A DNA stretch of 26,387 bases from positions 1 through 26,387 of the IMG/VR virus record IMGVR_UViG_3300023313_000026; one strand, written 5' to 3'. The stretch is from a virus. Shown here piece by piece: positions 14,115-22,215 of this stretch. The notes beneath the pieces were generated by a model, which did no database searches, was not told the DNA's origin, and saw nothing but the letters and a program-made list of their open reading frames with translations. The position numbers and the translations under genes were made by a program. How positions within the stretch are numbered: the first letter of the stretch is position 1; each line of letters starts with the position of its first letter.

Positions 14115-14671
14115 TGAAAGATGAAGTCAGGCATCTTACACAGCGCGCAGATAAGCACGGCGATGAGTTGGTCAAGCTTATCGAGCAGCACAAGCATATC
14201 GACCGCGATTTAAACAAGCTCACTGAGTTGTGCGATGAGCTTGTGCGCTATAAACATACTAGCGAACAGCTCGATAAAGAGATGGTGCGTGTTCGCGAAT
14301 CAATGCACAAGCTTCGCAATGGAATGCAAGTAATGATGAGTGAGTTTCACACGTTCAAGAAGTCAAAGGGAAGTGACATTTTGAATCATCGAATTGATGA
14401 AAGAAAGAAAGAAATAGACTTGCTGGGCAAGGGCTTACGCAGCGATATGCGCAGCATGCAAGAAGAGATGCATGCGTTGGCAGTTGAGGCGCACTCAGCA
14501 ACTGAAAACACTGTAATCTTGCAGGATATTCAGAAGCGATTGCTTGCGTTAGAGCTGCAAATGCCGCTGCTGCAAAATAGCCGCAGTTGGGTTGAAAAAG
14601 GCATGTTGGCAGTCATGGCATTGGGCATGGCAGTGCTTGCTGGAAAATCAATAATCGGAGGTGCAGTATGA
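14114..14671 (+). CDS. Tail-anchored coiled-coil protein beside the lysis genes
   Basis: A 185-residue protein that begins at an ATG overlapping the previous stop (TAATG) and ends overlapping the lysozyme start (ATGA). Residues 1-150 are a long charged helix with heptad character (LIEQHKHIDRDLNKLTELCDEL, ERKKEIDLLGKGL, MHALAVEAHSATEN), likely a coiled coil. One C-terminal transmembrane helix spans about 160-178 (VEKGMLAVMALGMAVLAGK). This coil-then-C-terminal-anchor topology recalls XhlA-like lysis helpers more than spanins, whose anchor is N-terminal. Its coupling to lysozyme supports a lysis-timing or envelope role, but the family is not confirmed. Confidence 0.7.
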   Translation: MKDEVRHLTQRADKHGDELVKLIEQHKHIDRDLNKLTELCDELVRYKHTSEQLDKEMVRVRESMHKLRNGMQVMMSEFHTFKKSKGSDILNHRIDERKKEIDLLGKGLRSDMRSMQEEMHALAVEAHSATENTVILQDIQKRLLALELQMPLLQNSRSWVEKGMLAVMALGMAVLAGKSIIGGAV

Positions 14672-15081
14672 GTTTATCAGCACTTGAGCAAATAAAACGG
14701 CACGAAGGTTTGCGCTTGAAGCCTTATCAGTGCACAGCAGGGAAAACTACTATCGGCTACGGTCGCAATCTTGATGATGTTGGCGTAAGTGAATTTGAAG
14801 CTGAGTTGATGTTGAAGCACGATATTGAAGCTGCAACAAGTGAGCTGCACCGCGCATTGCCTTTCACACGCATGATGGATGGTGTGCGTCATGATGTGCT
14901 TGTGAACATGGTTTTTAATCTAGGTATCTCTCGGCTTTTGCGGTTCAAAAAATTCATTGCCCAACTGGAAACAGGGAATTACGCCACTGCGGCTATTGAA
15001 ATGATAGATAGTCGTTGGGCGGCGCAAGTGGGTGCGCGAGCTACAGAGCTTGCTCAGCAAATGCGATCGGGCACTGCATGA
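14668..15081 (+). CDS. Endolysin, T4-type lysozyme (GH24)
   Basis: This 137-residue muramidase hydrolyses peptidoglycan to release progeny. The T4 lysozyme catalytic set aligns as E13, C22 and T28 (RHEGLRLKPYQC, then TTIGYGRNL), so the usual second acidic residue is replaced by cysteine, giving the E-x8-(D/C)-x5-T signature. Family members with cysteine here are known to be functional. The C-terminal lobe shows NMVFNLGISRLLRFKKF and SRWAAQVGARATELAQQM, typical of the fold. No signal peptide or SAR anchor is present, so it would act from the cytoplasm once the holin opens the membrane. Its ATG overlaps the stop of the coiled-coil gene. Length is normal for compact phage lysozymes. Confidence 0.95.
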   Translation: MSLSALEQIKRHEGLRLKPYQCTAGKTTIGYGRNLDDVGVSEFEAELMLKHDIEAATSELHRALPFTRMMDGVRHDVLVNMVFNLGISRLLRFKKFIAQLETGNYATAAIEMIDSRWAAQVGARATELAQQMRSGTA

Positions 15082-15147
15082 TCGTTTGGGCTGAAATGCG
15101 CTTCCCTCCAATTAATTTATGGAATACACCAAAACAGGAGATTCAAT

Positions 15148-15564
15148 ATGGACTTTTTAAACATCGTAAGCAACATCTTCAAACCCGTTGCATCGCTAGT
15201 GAGCGAAGCAATCGAAGATACGGACAAAGCGAACGAGCTGCGCGCGCAAATGTATCGCATCGAAGCAGAATTGAGTGCCAAGGCATTGGAATACGAACGC
15301 GAACTCATGCAAGCACAAGCTTCTATTATCAACAGCGAAGCCAAGGGTGAGAGCTGGTTACAGCGGAATTGGCGACCTCTCATGATGATGTGGTTCGCGG
15401 CAATGCTTGGTATGTATTGGTTTGGCATGACCCCAGAAAACATGAGCCAAGAAACATTAAACAATCTATTCGACCTTATCCAAATCGGCATAGGTGGCTA
15501 CATTGTGGGCAGAAGCGCAGAGAAGATTGCGCCCACGGTTGCCAGCGCAATGAAACGCGAATGA
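15148..15564 (+). CDS. Holin of the 3-TM superfamily (GTA_holin_3TM-like)
   Basis: This 138-residue protein has a clear AGGAG ribosome site (15136-15140). Its C-terminal half matches 3-TM holins: ASIINSEAKGESWLQRNWRP (residues about 58-77), a transmembrane helix at 77-94 (LMMMWFAAMLGMYWFG), and a second at 107-121 ending in IGGYIVGRSAEKIAP. The N-terminal hydrophobic/amphipathic helix (1-20) supplies a third segment, and residues 25-60 are a charged helix. It would permeabilise the inner membrane and let the lysozyme reach the wall. It follows lysozyme by 66 bases and overlaps the next small gene (ATGA). Confidence in the family is high. Confidence 0.9.
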   Translation: MDFLNIVSNIFKPVASLVSEAIEDTDKANELRAQMYRIEAELSAKALEYERELMQAQASIINSEAKGESWLQRNWRPLMMMWFAAMLGMYWFGMTPENMSQETLNNLFDLIQIGIGGYIVGRSAEKIAPTVASAMKRE

Positions 15565-15677
15565 AAGCCGCTATCTTATTGCTGCTGATGTTATCGTTAT
15601 CGGCTTGCGCGTATTCTATAAAAGCAGATAAAGGCGGCAACATCTCTGCAAAAACGGAACTGACTTATGAATTTTGA
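15561..15677 (+). CDS. Tiny lipoprotein (38 aa), possible o-spanin-like lysis partner
   Basis: An ATG overlapping the holin stop (ATGA) opens a 38-codon gene. It has a hydrophobic signal (KAAILLLLMLSL) and a lipobox LSAC at 13-16, giving a mature lipoprotein of about 23 residues beginning CAYSIKADKGGNIS. It is a genuine small gene by its start coupling, signal and position. In Gram-negative phages, a small lipoprotein beside holin and lysozyme is often the outer-membrane spanin component. This one is short, and its partner gene is downstream rather than enclosing it, so the spanin role is only a hypothesis. Confidence 0.75.
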   Translation: MKAAILLLLMLSLSACAYSIKADKGGNISAKTELTYEF

Positions 15678-15858
15678 CCCCAAAACCATCATCATGCTGC
15701 TAACGCTTGTGCTTGGTGGTGGTGGCACGTTTGCAGTCTATGCAGACAACGGCGCACTGCGTGGTGAGATTCAAGTATTGAAGTTTCAAGTTGCCATGCA
15801 TGAAGAAGCCATCGCGGATATTACCGAATCATTTTATGACACGGATGTTTGCAAATAA
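15667..15858 (+). CDS. Small membrane protein with periplasmic coil (possible i-spanin-like)
   Basis: A 63-residue protein overlaps the lipoprotein gene by 11 bases. It has one N-terminal transmembrane helix (residues about 8-26: IIMLLTLVLGGGGTFAVY), then a short helix with heptad flavour (GEIQVLKFQVAMHEEAIADI, about 32-51), and ends with a cysteine near the C-terminus (DVCK). N-terminal anchor plus periplasmic coil is the layout of inner-membrane spanin subunits, but 63 residues is short for them. A role in lysis is inferred from position. Confidence 0.65.
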   Translation: MNFDPKTIIMLLTLVLGGGGTFAVYADNGALRGEIQVLKFQVAMHEEAIADITESFYDTDVCK

Positions 15859-15909
15859 TCTTAAACTGGCAATACAGCATTAAGCAATAAATCATTTAGG
15901 GGTTAAGCC

Positions 15910-17571
15910 GTGGCAATTATCAGTATTAAACAATTTAAAGGCACAGCTCCAAGGGTTAATCCACGTCATTTAGGCAATGAGCAGGCGCAAACGGCAGCCA
16001 ATGTGAACCTGTTATCGGGAAAACTTGCCGCACTTAAAACGCTGCTTTCGTTAGCTTGGACAAATCAAATCACTGGCAATATTGGCACGTTATACCGTTT
16101 TGCAAGCGGCACGAATGCGCCTAAAATGCTTGAGTTTATAGGCAGCGGCATTGATATTGTACGCGGCGCAACAGCACAAAACACCGATGAGCGCACCTAT
16201 TACACAGACGGCATCAAGCCTAAAAAGTTTGATGCAACGATGGTTGATGTTAGCGGTAATATCATAGCAAGAGATTTAGGCTTACCTATCCCTAGCGCAC
16301 CGTCTGCTGGCGGCAATGCTAATACCGATGAAGGGCTAAACGAAACCACACACTATATCTGCACTTATGTTTCAGACTGGGGCGAAGAGAGCGCACCGAA
16401 TGCAGTAGGCACACCAACGCTGATTACTTTTGACGGCACAGCACCATCTATTGCTTTGACTGGGTTACCGACTGCGGTTGCAGGTGCAGCAAACATTGTG
16501 AGTTATCGGGTTTATCGCTTGGCAACAGGATATAACGGCACGAACTACCAATTTGTCACAGAGCAGAATGTAGGCACAACCACCTTTACCGATACCATCA
16601 AAACGCAAGACTTGGGCGAAACATTGCCAGTTGAGGGATTAGCTTCACCACCTGACACCATGCAGGGCTTAACATCTATGCCGAATGGTATGCTTGCAGG
16701 GTTCAATGGGTCGGATGTTTTGTTTAGCGAGCCATATCAACCCCATGCTTTTCCAGTCGCATACATGAAAGCCACCGATTCACCGATTGTAGGCTTGGCT
16801 TCTTTTGGCAACACGCTAATGATCGCAACGCAGGACACTCCATATATTGTAGTCGGCGCACATCCATCATCTATGACCATGCAAAAGCTAGAGTTGGCAC
16901 AATCTTGCGTTTCCAAGCGAAGCATTGTTGATATGGGGTATTATGCAGCCTATGCCTCGCCTGATGGCTTGGTCAATGTAAGCAGTGGCAGTGCAAAGGT
17001 TGTAACATCAAGCTTGATTACCAAGGCACAATGGCAAGCCCTTAATCCTTCAACTATCCATGCTTATCTTTATGAAGGTAAGTATATTGCATTTTATGAT
17101 GCAACGGCTACTGGTGGCGTAAAAGGTGGCTTTATTATTGATGGTGATAATCCTGATTATGGTATTACTTGGCTTGACCAATGGTACACCACAGGCTTTA
17201 CCGACAGCGTAAGCAATACGCTTTACCTTGTAACGCCGCAAGATTTATCGGTAACACCAGCAATACAACCTGATATTGTTATGTGGGAAGCAGGCGCAGC
17301 CAACCAAAGCTATACATGGAAATCAAAGGTATTTACCATGCCTAAACCTATGAGCTTTGCATGTATGCAGGTATTGGCAGCCAGTTATGGCTTTACGATC
17401 AAAGTGTTTGCTGATGGTGTGTTAAAACATTCACAAACAGTAGCGAGTGGCAGTCCTTTCCGTTTACCTGCTGGATTCATGGCTTTGGATTGGGAGGTTG
17501 AGATTGCTGGATCTTCCGAGATTTACAGTGTCGATATTGCCAACGCTATGAATGAACTAGGGAAATTCTAA
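15910..17571 (+). CDS. Large tail structural protein, nozzle-like
   Basis: A 553-residue protein starting at GTG 15910, with an AGGGG site (15898-15902) seven bases upstream. The N-terminal segment (FKGTAPRVNPRHLGNEQAQTAANVNL) and the repeated blade-like strands are typical of a family found in podovirus tails. They include SMPNGMLAGFNGSDVLFSEPY, LASFGNTLMIATQDTPYIVVG, and SKRSIVDMGYYAAYASPDGLV. A fibronectin-III-like unit lies at about 135-240 (GLNETTHYICTYVSDWGEESAP). Proteins with this pattern have a beta-propeller-like repeat reminiscent of T7 gp12 tail nozzle; that functional match is inferred. It ends by overlapping the start of the J-like gene (TAATG). Confidence 0.72.
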   Translation: MAIISIKQFKGTAPRVNPRHLGNEQAQTAANVNLLSGKLAALKTLLSLAWTNQITGNIGTLYRFASGTNAPKMLEFIGSGIDIVRGATAQNTDERTYYTDGIKPKKFDATMVDVSGNIIARDLGLPIPSAPSAGGNANTDEGLNETTHYICTYVSDWGEESAPNAVGTPTLITFDGTAPSIALTGLPTAVAGAANIVSYRVYRLATGYNGTNYQFVTEQNVGTTTFTDTIKTQDLGETLPVEGLASPPDTMQGLTSMPNGMLAGFNGSDVLFSEPYQPHAFPVAYMKATDSPIVGLASFGNTLMIATQDTPYIVVGAHPSSMTMQKLELAQSCVSKRSIVDMGYYAAYASPDGLVNVSSGSAKVVTSSLITKAQWQALNPSTIHAYLYEGKYIAFYDATATGGVKGGFIIDGDNPDYGITWLDQWYTTGFTDSVSNTLYLVTPQDLSVTPAIQPDIVMWEAGAANQSYTWKSKVFTMPKPMSFACMQVLAASYGFTIKVFADGVLKHSQTVASGSPFRLPAGFMALDWEVEIAGSSEIYSVDIANAMNELGKF

Positions 17572-20180
17572 TGGCAAACTTACCCGTCATCCAAACAGCA
17601 CCCAACGATGCACCACCGCAGACAAAAGCGGCACTGAATGCGATTGCAAATGTAGTCAACAAGTTGGTGAGTAATACGGCTGATGGTGTTGTAACGAAGA
17701 GAGAACTTGCAAGCACTGGTTTGGTGTCTTTTGGTGCAGGCGGCATTGTTTCAACCAATAACCAAGCCGCAACACCCAATACCATCACAGGGCTAACCGT
17801 GACAGGTGGCTTTTCCTCATTGTTTATCAAGTGGAATCAAGTCACTCAAGAAGGTTATTCACACACTGAGATTTGGCGGTCGCAAGTCGATGATATATCC
17901 ACTGCAATTTTTACGGCAACGACAATCGGCGCATTTTATGCAGATATTCCGCAAGACAATAGCATATCCGTCACTTATTTTTATTGGGTTCGCGCCGTCA
18001 ATAGCAACGGCTTGCATGGTCGATTCAATGACACTGTAGGTACAAGTGGCTCAACAGCTAATGACCCAGCCTATGCCTTGCAAATATTATCAGGTGAAAT
18101 CACCAACACCCAATTACACCAAGATTTAAACAGCCGCATTGCGCTAGTTGATACCAGCGGCATAGGCTTAAAGAAGCTCCAAGCGATTACCAGCCAACAA
18201 GACAAGGTTGCAGCGGATAGCTTGCTTGCGAATAGTGTCACATTGCACCAGCGGCAAGATGCACACTTTGCTAATCTTGGGAATATCGCCCAGATTACCA
18301 ACACAGCAACCCAAACACTTACCGATTTACAGGCAGAGGTTACAGCACGAACACTGCTAGAGGTCAAACTTGATGCAGCAACAGCATTGTATTCAACCAG
18401 CTCAACGGCTTCTGTAGATGCGTTCCAAGCATTAGTAGATAGCCAATCCACACTACAGGCGCAAATTGACAGCAACACAGGTGTCATCGACAACTTAGAC
18501 AGTATAATTGCCACGCCAGTAGCCGCTGAGGCGACCAAGCGCGAAAACCTACAGACCGCAATACTGGGCAACACTTTAGACCCTACAGGTCAAACGCTCT
18601 CATCATTATCGGCTGGCATGTTGTTTGAAGAGAAGGCAAGCCGCATAAGTGCAGTCGATTCTATCAATACCGTTATTGCCACGATCCAAGGCAGTGTGAA
18701 CACGGCAGGCTCAATCAGCAATGCAGTCAATCAATCCAAGCAGGAAGCAAATGCTTATGCCGATAGTGCGGTAGCAAGTAGTGCAACAACATTACGCGGA
18801 GAGTTTACCACAGCGGATGATGCTGCAAATGGAAGGCTGGACACTATTACGGCTGATGTTAATAATCTTAGCTTTGCCCAAGCAGATGCCACAGGCGCAG
18901 TGACAAAAGAGATAAAAACGGCTATATCAGAGTTTAGACGAGAGGTTGCCCCTAATGCAGAAGGTATCTTGCTTGCAGCACTCGGACTATATAACGGGAG
19001 CGCGACAGACTTTCAAAGCAAGGCATCTATTCAGACTGTAGAAACTACGATTGCAGACGAGACACAAGCAAGGGCGGATTCAGTCACAACCTTGCAGGCT
19101 GAGTTAAACGGCAACACAGCAGCTATCCAAACACAACAGACCGTAACCAATGGATTATCAGCGCAATACACGATTAAAACGGACGTAAACGGCAAGATTG
19201 CTGGCTTTGGCTTGGCAAATACAGGCAATGATGCGCCTTCATTGTTTGAAATCAATGCAGATAGGTTTGTAGTGTCTTCGGGCGCAGTAGACGCTCCATC
19301 CACCATCCCCTTTGTTGTCGATGCCACAACTGGCGTTACCCATATTGATGCAGCATCTATCAAAGACGGCACAATCACCACGGCACACATAGGATCGCTT
19401 GATGCTGGAACTATCGACACAGGCACATTGACTGGTGTAACCATTGAGGGCAATACAATCAGGTCAACTGGTGTCACAAGCTTGGATGTTGGCATAGGCT
19501 TGTTTTCAGATGCAACAGGAAGGCTGCGTGTTGGTGATCCAAACGGCAATCATATCAAATGGGACGGCTCTGCTCTTAATGTTTACGGCAACATTGACCT
19601 AGCTACATCGAACTTTATCAAAAGCTCTTTGAAATCATCTTTAACCAGTGGAAGCGGCTTTTACATTAGCGGCGATGGCAAAATGAGCGTTGGCGACAAT
19701 CGCAACTTTATGGAGTGGGATGGCGCTGACCTTAAAATCGCTGGCAATCTTATACCAGTGTTGATTGCTAATAGCTCTATATCTTATTTTTCAAGTAATT
19801 TAGTAAGGGCTGGGTCAAATTATGATATTACGCTTGCCTCATATATAGTTGATTATAATGGGCATTTTTTACCAAATTTCAATTATACTTTCGCCAAGGT
19901 GATTGCACAGGTATCAGGCACAGCTTACATATATTGCACACCGAGCATTTCATCTGCTGGGGGAGTTTTTACAGGTGATATCTATATAAACGGTTCGCAT
20001 ATCAACACAACAATAACAGGCTGGACTTGGAACACTGGAGTAGTCACCTTGAATGCTGGTGACATCCTTACTTTCGAGGGTTCACACGATGCAGGAACAA
20101 CTTTTTACAGGCTTTTAACAATGAGTATTCAAATAAGGGCAGTTTCAGACATTGTAGAAACAGCAGCGGTAGCATTATGA
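17571..20180 (+). CDS. Lambda-J-like tail-tip / receptor-binding protein
   Basis: This 869-residue protein has the C-terminal architecture of tail-tip J proteins. A fibronectin-III-like domain spans about residues 66-165 (NTITGLTVTGGFSSLFIKWN, YWVRAVNSNGLHG), followed by long helical, low-complexity repeats (180-480: LQAEVTARTLLEVKLDAATA). A DUF1983-like block occupies roughly 485-585 (ARADSVTTLQAELNGNTAAI, SAQYTIKTDVNGKIAGFGLAN, FEINADRFVV). A beta-rich region with paired 'GNHIKWDG' and 'NFMEWDGADLKIAGN' units comes next. The last ~130 residues (from about 735) are a distinct, AT-richer domain, probably the receptor-binding head. The N-terminal J baseplate domains are absent. It is probably the host-recognition tip. 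Confidence 0.8.
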   Translation: MANLPVIQTAPNDAPPQTKAALNAIANVVNKLVSNTADGVVTKRELASTGLVSFGAGGIVSTNNQAATPNTITGLTVTGGFSSLFIKWNQVTQEGYSHTEIWRSQVDDISTAIFTATTIGAFYADIPQDNSISVTYFYWVRAVNSNGLHGRFNDTVGTSGSTANDPAYALQILSGEITNTQLHQDLNSRIALVDTSGIGLKKLQAITSQQDKVAADSLLANSVTLHQRQDAHFANLGNIAQITNTATQTLTDLQAEVTARTLLEVKLDAATALYSTSSTASVDAFQALVDSQSTLQAQIDSNTGVIDNLDSIIATPVAAEATKRENLQTAILGNTLDPTGQTLSSLSAGMLFEEKASRISAVDSINTVIATIQGSVNTAGSISNAVNQSKQEANAYADSAVASSATTLRGEFTTADDAANGRLDTITADVNNLSFAQADATGAVTKEIKTAISEFRREVAPNAEGILLAALGLYNGSATDFQSKASIQTVETTIADETQARADSVTTLQAELNGNTAAIQTQQTVTNGLSAQYTIKTDVNGKIAGFGLANTGNDAPSLFEINADRFVVSSGAVDAPSTIPFVVDATTGVTHIDAASIKDGTITTAHIGSLDAGTIDTGTLTGVTIEGNTIRSTGVTSLDVGIGLFSDATGRLRVGDPNGNHIKWDGSALNVYGNIDLATSNFIKSSLKSSLTSGSGFYISGDGKMSVGDNRNFMEWDGADLKIAGNLIPVLIANSSISYFSSNLVRAGSNYDITLASYIVDYNGHFLPNFNYTFAKVIAQVSGTAYIYCTPSISSAGGVFTGDIYINGSHINTTITGWTWNTGVVTLNAGDILTFEGSHDAGTTFYRLLTMSIQIRAVSDIVETAAVAL

Positions 20181-20416
20181 TAACACCATCCACAAACAGC
20201 GCACAATATAGAGCAGATAAAAACCCATCACTACCACTAGGTACAGTAAGAGCAACAAGGGGAAACCTTTTATTTCAATCTGACTGGACACAATTTTCAG
20301 ACAGCCCATTGAGCCAAGCGAAAAAAGATGAGTGGAAAGTTTACCGCCAAGCATTACGCGACCTGACCACAACCATTGACCTAAATAACCCTATTTTCCC
20401 AACACCACCTGCATGA
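20177..20416 (+). CDS. Tail assembly chaperone-type protein (Phage_tail_APC-like)
   Basis: A 79-residue protein overlapping the J-like stop (ATGA at 20177-20180). The motif RGNLLFQSDWTQFSDSPL, then EWKVYRQALRDL (residues about 29-66), is the clear hallmark of the tail_APC family. Members often follow or are fused to fibre and J-like genes. They are believed to assist assembly or fold the tip protein. No frameshift signal of the siphovirus G/GT type is needed: the gene is complete in one frame. A strong terminator follows, closing this operon segment. Confidence 0.85.
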   Translation: MITPSTNSAQYRADKNPSLPLGTVRATRGNLLFQSDWTQFSDSPLSQAKKDEWKVYRQALRDLTTTIDLNNPIFPTPPA

Positions 20417-20472
20417 TTACTTGAAAAAACCGCCGCTGATTGTAGTGTTTTTTATATAATTCAGCGAACCCC

Positions 20473-20503
20473 AAGCCCTGCCTTTATCGGTGGGGCTTTT
20501 TTT
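20473..20503 (+). terminator. Intrinsic terminator after the tail genes
   Basis: AGCCCTGCC (20474-20482), loop TTTATC, and GGTGGGGCT (20489-20497) form a 9-bp stem with two wobble pairs, followed by a T-run to 20503. It splits the tail operon from the internal-virion block. A TATAAT hexamer sits at 20455-20460, but no acceptable -35 is placed for it. Confidence 0.85.
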
Positions 20504-20529
20504 GTGCCTAAAATCCGTGAGGTAAGACC

Positions 20530-20982
20530 ATGAACGAACAGCAAATGATACAAAGCGCGTTGAAAGGAAACCAAGATGCTATTGGTTTTTGCAACATTAT
20601 TTTGCAAGCCAGCCAAGTGATTGACGACCTTATCGACCAAGACAAGCCAGTTGATGCGCGAGACATTGAGGCGGTGTTTTGGAATATGTTGGTAGCCCTT
20701 CCTTGCAATGCTTTTTATATCGACAACCTAAAACAACTCACCCCTTTGTTGCAACATGCTTTGTCTGATTGGTTTGACGCAAACACGCTGGAGAAAATGG
20801 GCGATGGTGAGCAAAACATTGCTTTCGTGCTGCGTGATACGATCAGCAGCTTGGTGATTGATTGCGCCTATATCGTGGGTGGCTATGCGTGGGGGCGGAA
20901 GGTGTCGGCTGAAATTCGACTGCACTATCACGATGAAAGCTTAACCGATTACAAGACCGCATTGCAGGAGGTTCAGACATGA
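20530..20982 (+). CDS. Conserved podoviral protein of unknown function (ejection block)
   Basis: A 150-residue, mostly helical protein starts at ATG 20530, following a GAGG. Conserved-looking stretches include ASQVIDDLIDQDKPVDARDI, EAVFWNMLVALPCNAFYIDN, ALSDWFDANTLE and AFVLRDTISSLVIDCAYIVGGYAWGRKV. This pattern is familiar from unnamed proteins in podoviruses next to internal virion genes. No catalytic motif or signal peptide is seen. It overlaps the next gene by ATGA. A role in assembling or loading the ejection proteins is plausible, from position only. Confidence 0.7.
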   Translation: MNEQQMIQSALKGNQDAIGFCNIILQASQVIDDLIDQDKPVDARDIEAVFWNMLVALPCNAFYIDNLKQLTPLLQHALSDWFDANTLEKMGDGEQNIAFVLRDTISSLVIDCAYIVGGYAWGRKVSAEIRLHYHDESLTDYKTALQEVQT

Positions 20983-21662
20983 GCTTAGGAAGTTATGACA
21001 CAGCGAGCGCATCAGCAGAAGAATTGCAACTTGCAGATGACGCGATGGCAGAATGGCAGACCACACAAAAAGACTTCATACCCTTGATGCAGGAGAGCGC
21101 GACCACAGCTATGGATGCAGACAAGCGCAATGATGTAGCCCTTAACGGTATCGCGGCAGGTATTGGGCAAACCGTGGACGCACAGCAGGCGCAAACAAAT
21201 AATGCCATGTTTGCAAGCGGCAGTTCACCTATGGACGGTGGCTTTATGATGGCAAACACAGGCGCACAGCGTACAGCAGCCGTATCAAAAGGAATAAGCA
21301 ACGGCATTGCAGGAAATGAGAAAAATTATCTTGCAGGCGTGGGCAATGTGTTGCAACAAGGGCAAGGCTTGCTTAATTCAGCCAAACAAGGCGCGGTGAA
21401 TAGCGCAGGTATTGCTACCACCGACCAGCTTATGAAGCAGTCAGCAGCGAATGCGTTAAGCACTAATATCGGTACAGCAGCAGGCGCAGGTATTGGTGCT
21501 TATGCTTCGATGAACAATCCAGAAGATAAAGGTAAAGGATTCACCGTTAAAGATGCTCAAGTCTATACGCAACCGCAGACGCTTTTGCCAACTTCGGCAA
21601 GCACAACGAACTGGCTGAAACCGAGCCAGCCAGCTTGGCAACAGCAGAGCGGAGGATATTGA
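20979..21662 (+). CDS. Probable internal virion / ejection protein
   Basis: A 227-residue protein with a GGAGG site before ATG 20979. It is alanine-, glycine- and glutamine-rich and largely helical, with a membrane-seeking glycine-rich stretch (GTAAGAGIGAYASM, about 167-180) and a proline/serine tail. This composition and place match the small internal proteins that sit between tail and large ejection genes in T7- and P22-like podoviruses (gp14 / gp7 type). Sequence similarity to a specific family cannot be shown by eye. Confidence 0.65.
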   Translation: MSLGSYDTASASAEELQLADDAMAEWQTTQKDFIPLMQESATTAMDADKRNDVALNGIAAGIGQTVDAQQAQTNNAMFASGSSPMDGGFMMANTGAQRTAAVSKGISNGIAGNEKNYLAGVGNVLQQGQGLLNSAKQGAVNSAGIATTDQLMKQSAANALSTNIGTAAGAGIGAYASMNNPEDKGKGFTVKDAQVYTQPQTLLPTSASTTNWLKPSQPAWQQQSGGY

Positions 21663-21663
21663 T

Positions 21664-22206
21664 ATGAGTTATGGCAAAGTAAAGAATGATAACCGCGCAG
21701 CAAATGTTATGGCGCAAATAAACCGCGAGCAGAAAGCGGCTTACAACACCATTTATAAACCAGTGGAAGACAAGCTGCGCAATCGTATCAGTGACCCCAA
21801 TTATGTGGCGAACATGACCAGCCAATCGGTAAGTGGTGCAGAGAATGCAGCAGCAACATCTAAGGGCATCGCAGCGCGAACACGGCAACGCTACGGCATT
21901 ACAGCCAACAACAGGCAAATGCAATCTATCAACAATGCAGGCAATTTGAGTGCAGCAAGGGCTATGGCAGATGCAAGCAATAGCACAAGACAAGCAGGCG
22001 TTTCCCTTAAAACAGCCGCAACCAATGGGCTTGCAGGCATGGGTGTTGGACACGCACAAAGCGCAGCTAATACCGCCAATTCATCTGCGCAATTAGAGAA
22101 ACAGCGCAATCTAGCGAATCAACAAGCCAAGCAGCAATCAGACCAAGGCGACATGCAGTTGGTTGGGCAAGGTATCGGCATTGCAGCAGGCGCAGGACTT
22201 CTTTAG
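21664..22206 (+). CDS. Probable internal virion / ejection protein
   Basis: This 180-residue protein has a GGAGG site (21650-21654). It is alanine-, asparagine- and glutamine-rich, with helical repeats (NRAANVMAQINREQKAAYN, AARAMADASNSTRQ, EKQRNLANQQAKQQSDQ) and a short hydrophobic glycine-alanine C-terminus (GIGIAAGAGLL). It lacks cysteine. The composition resembles the previous gene and the next one, so the three probably belong to one ejection complex. A precise family is not assigned. Confidence 0.65.
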   Translation: MSYGKVKNDNRAANVMAQINREQKAAYNTIYKPVEDKLRNRISDPNYVANMTSQSVSGAENAAATSKGIAARTRQRYGITANNRQMQSINNAGNLSAARAMADASNSTRQAGVSLKTAATNGLAGMGVGHAQSAANTANSSAQLEKQRNLANQQAKQQSDQGDMQLVGQGIGIAAGAGLL

Positions 22207-22215
22207 GAGCTTAAC

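Noticed and set aside
18071-18574. Antisense open frames opposite the J-like gene (also 19031-19549)
   Set aside because: They mirror the repetitive codon bias of the sense gene; no independent support.
20177-20416. Programmed frameshift in the tail assembly chaperone gene
   Set aside because: The gene is complete in one frame, no slippery heptamer with a downstream extension frame was found, and this is not the siphovirus G/GT class.
20421-20460. Promoter with TATAAT at 20455 for the ejection genes
   Set aside because: No -35 at acceptable spacing (TTGAAA is 28 bp away), and the terminator lies between it and the genes.
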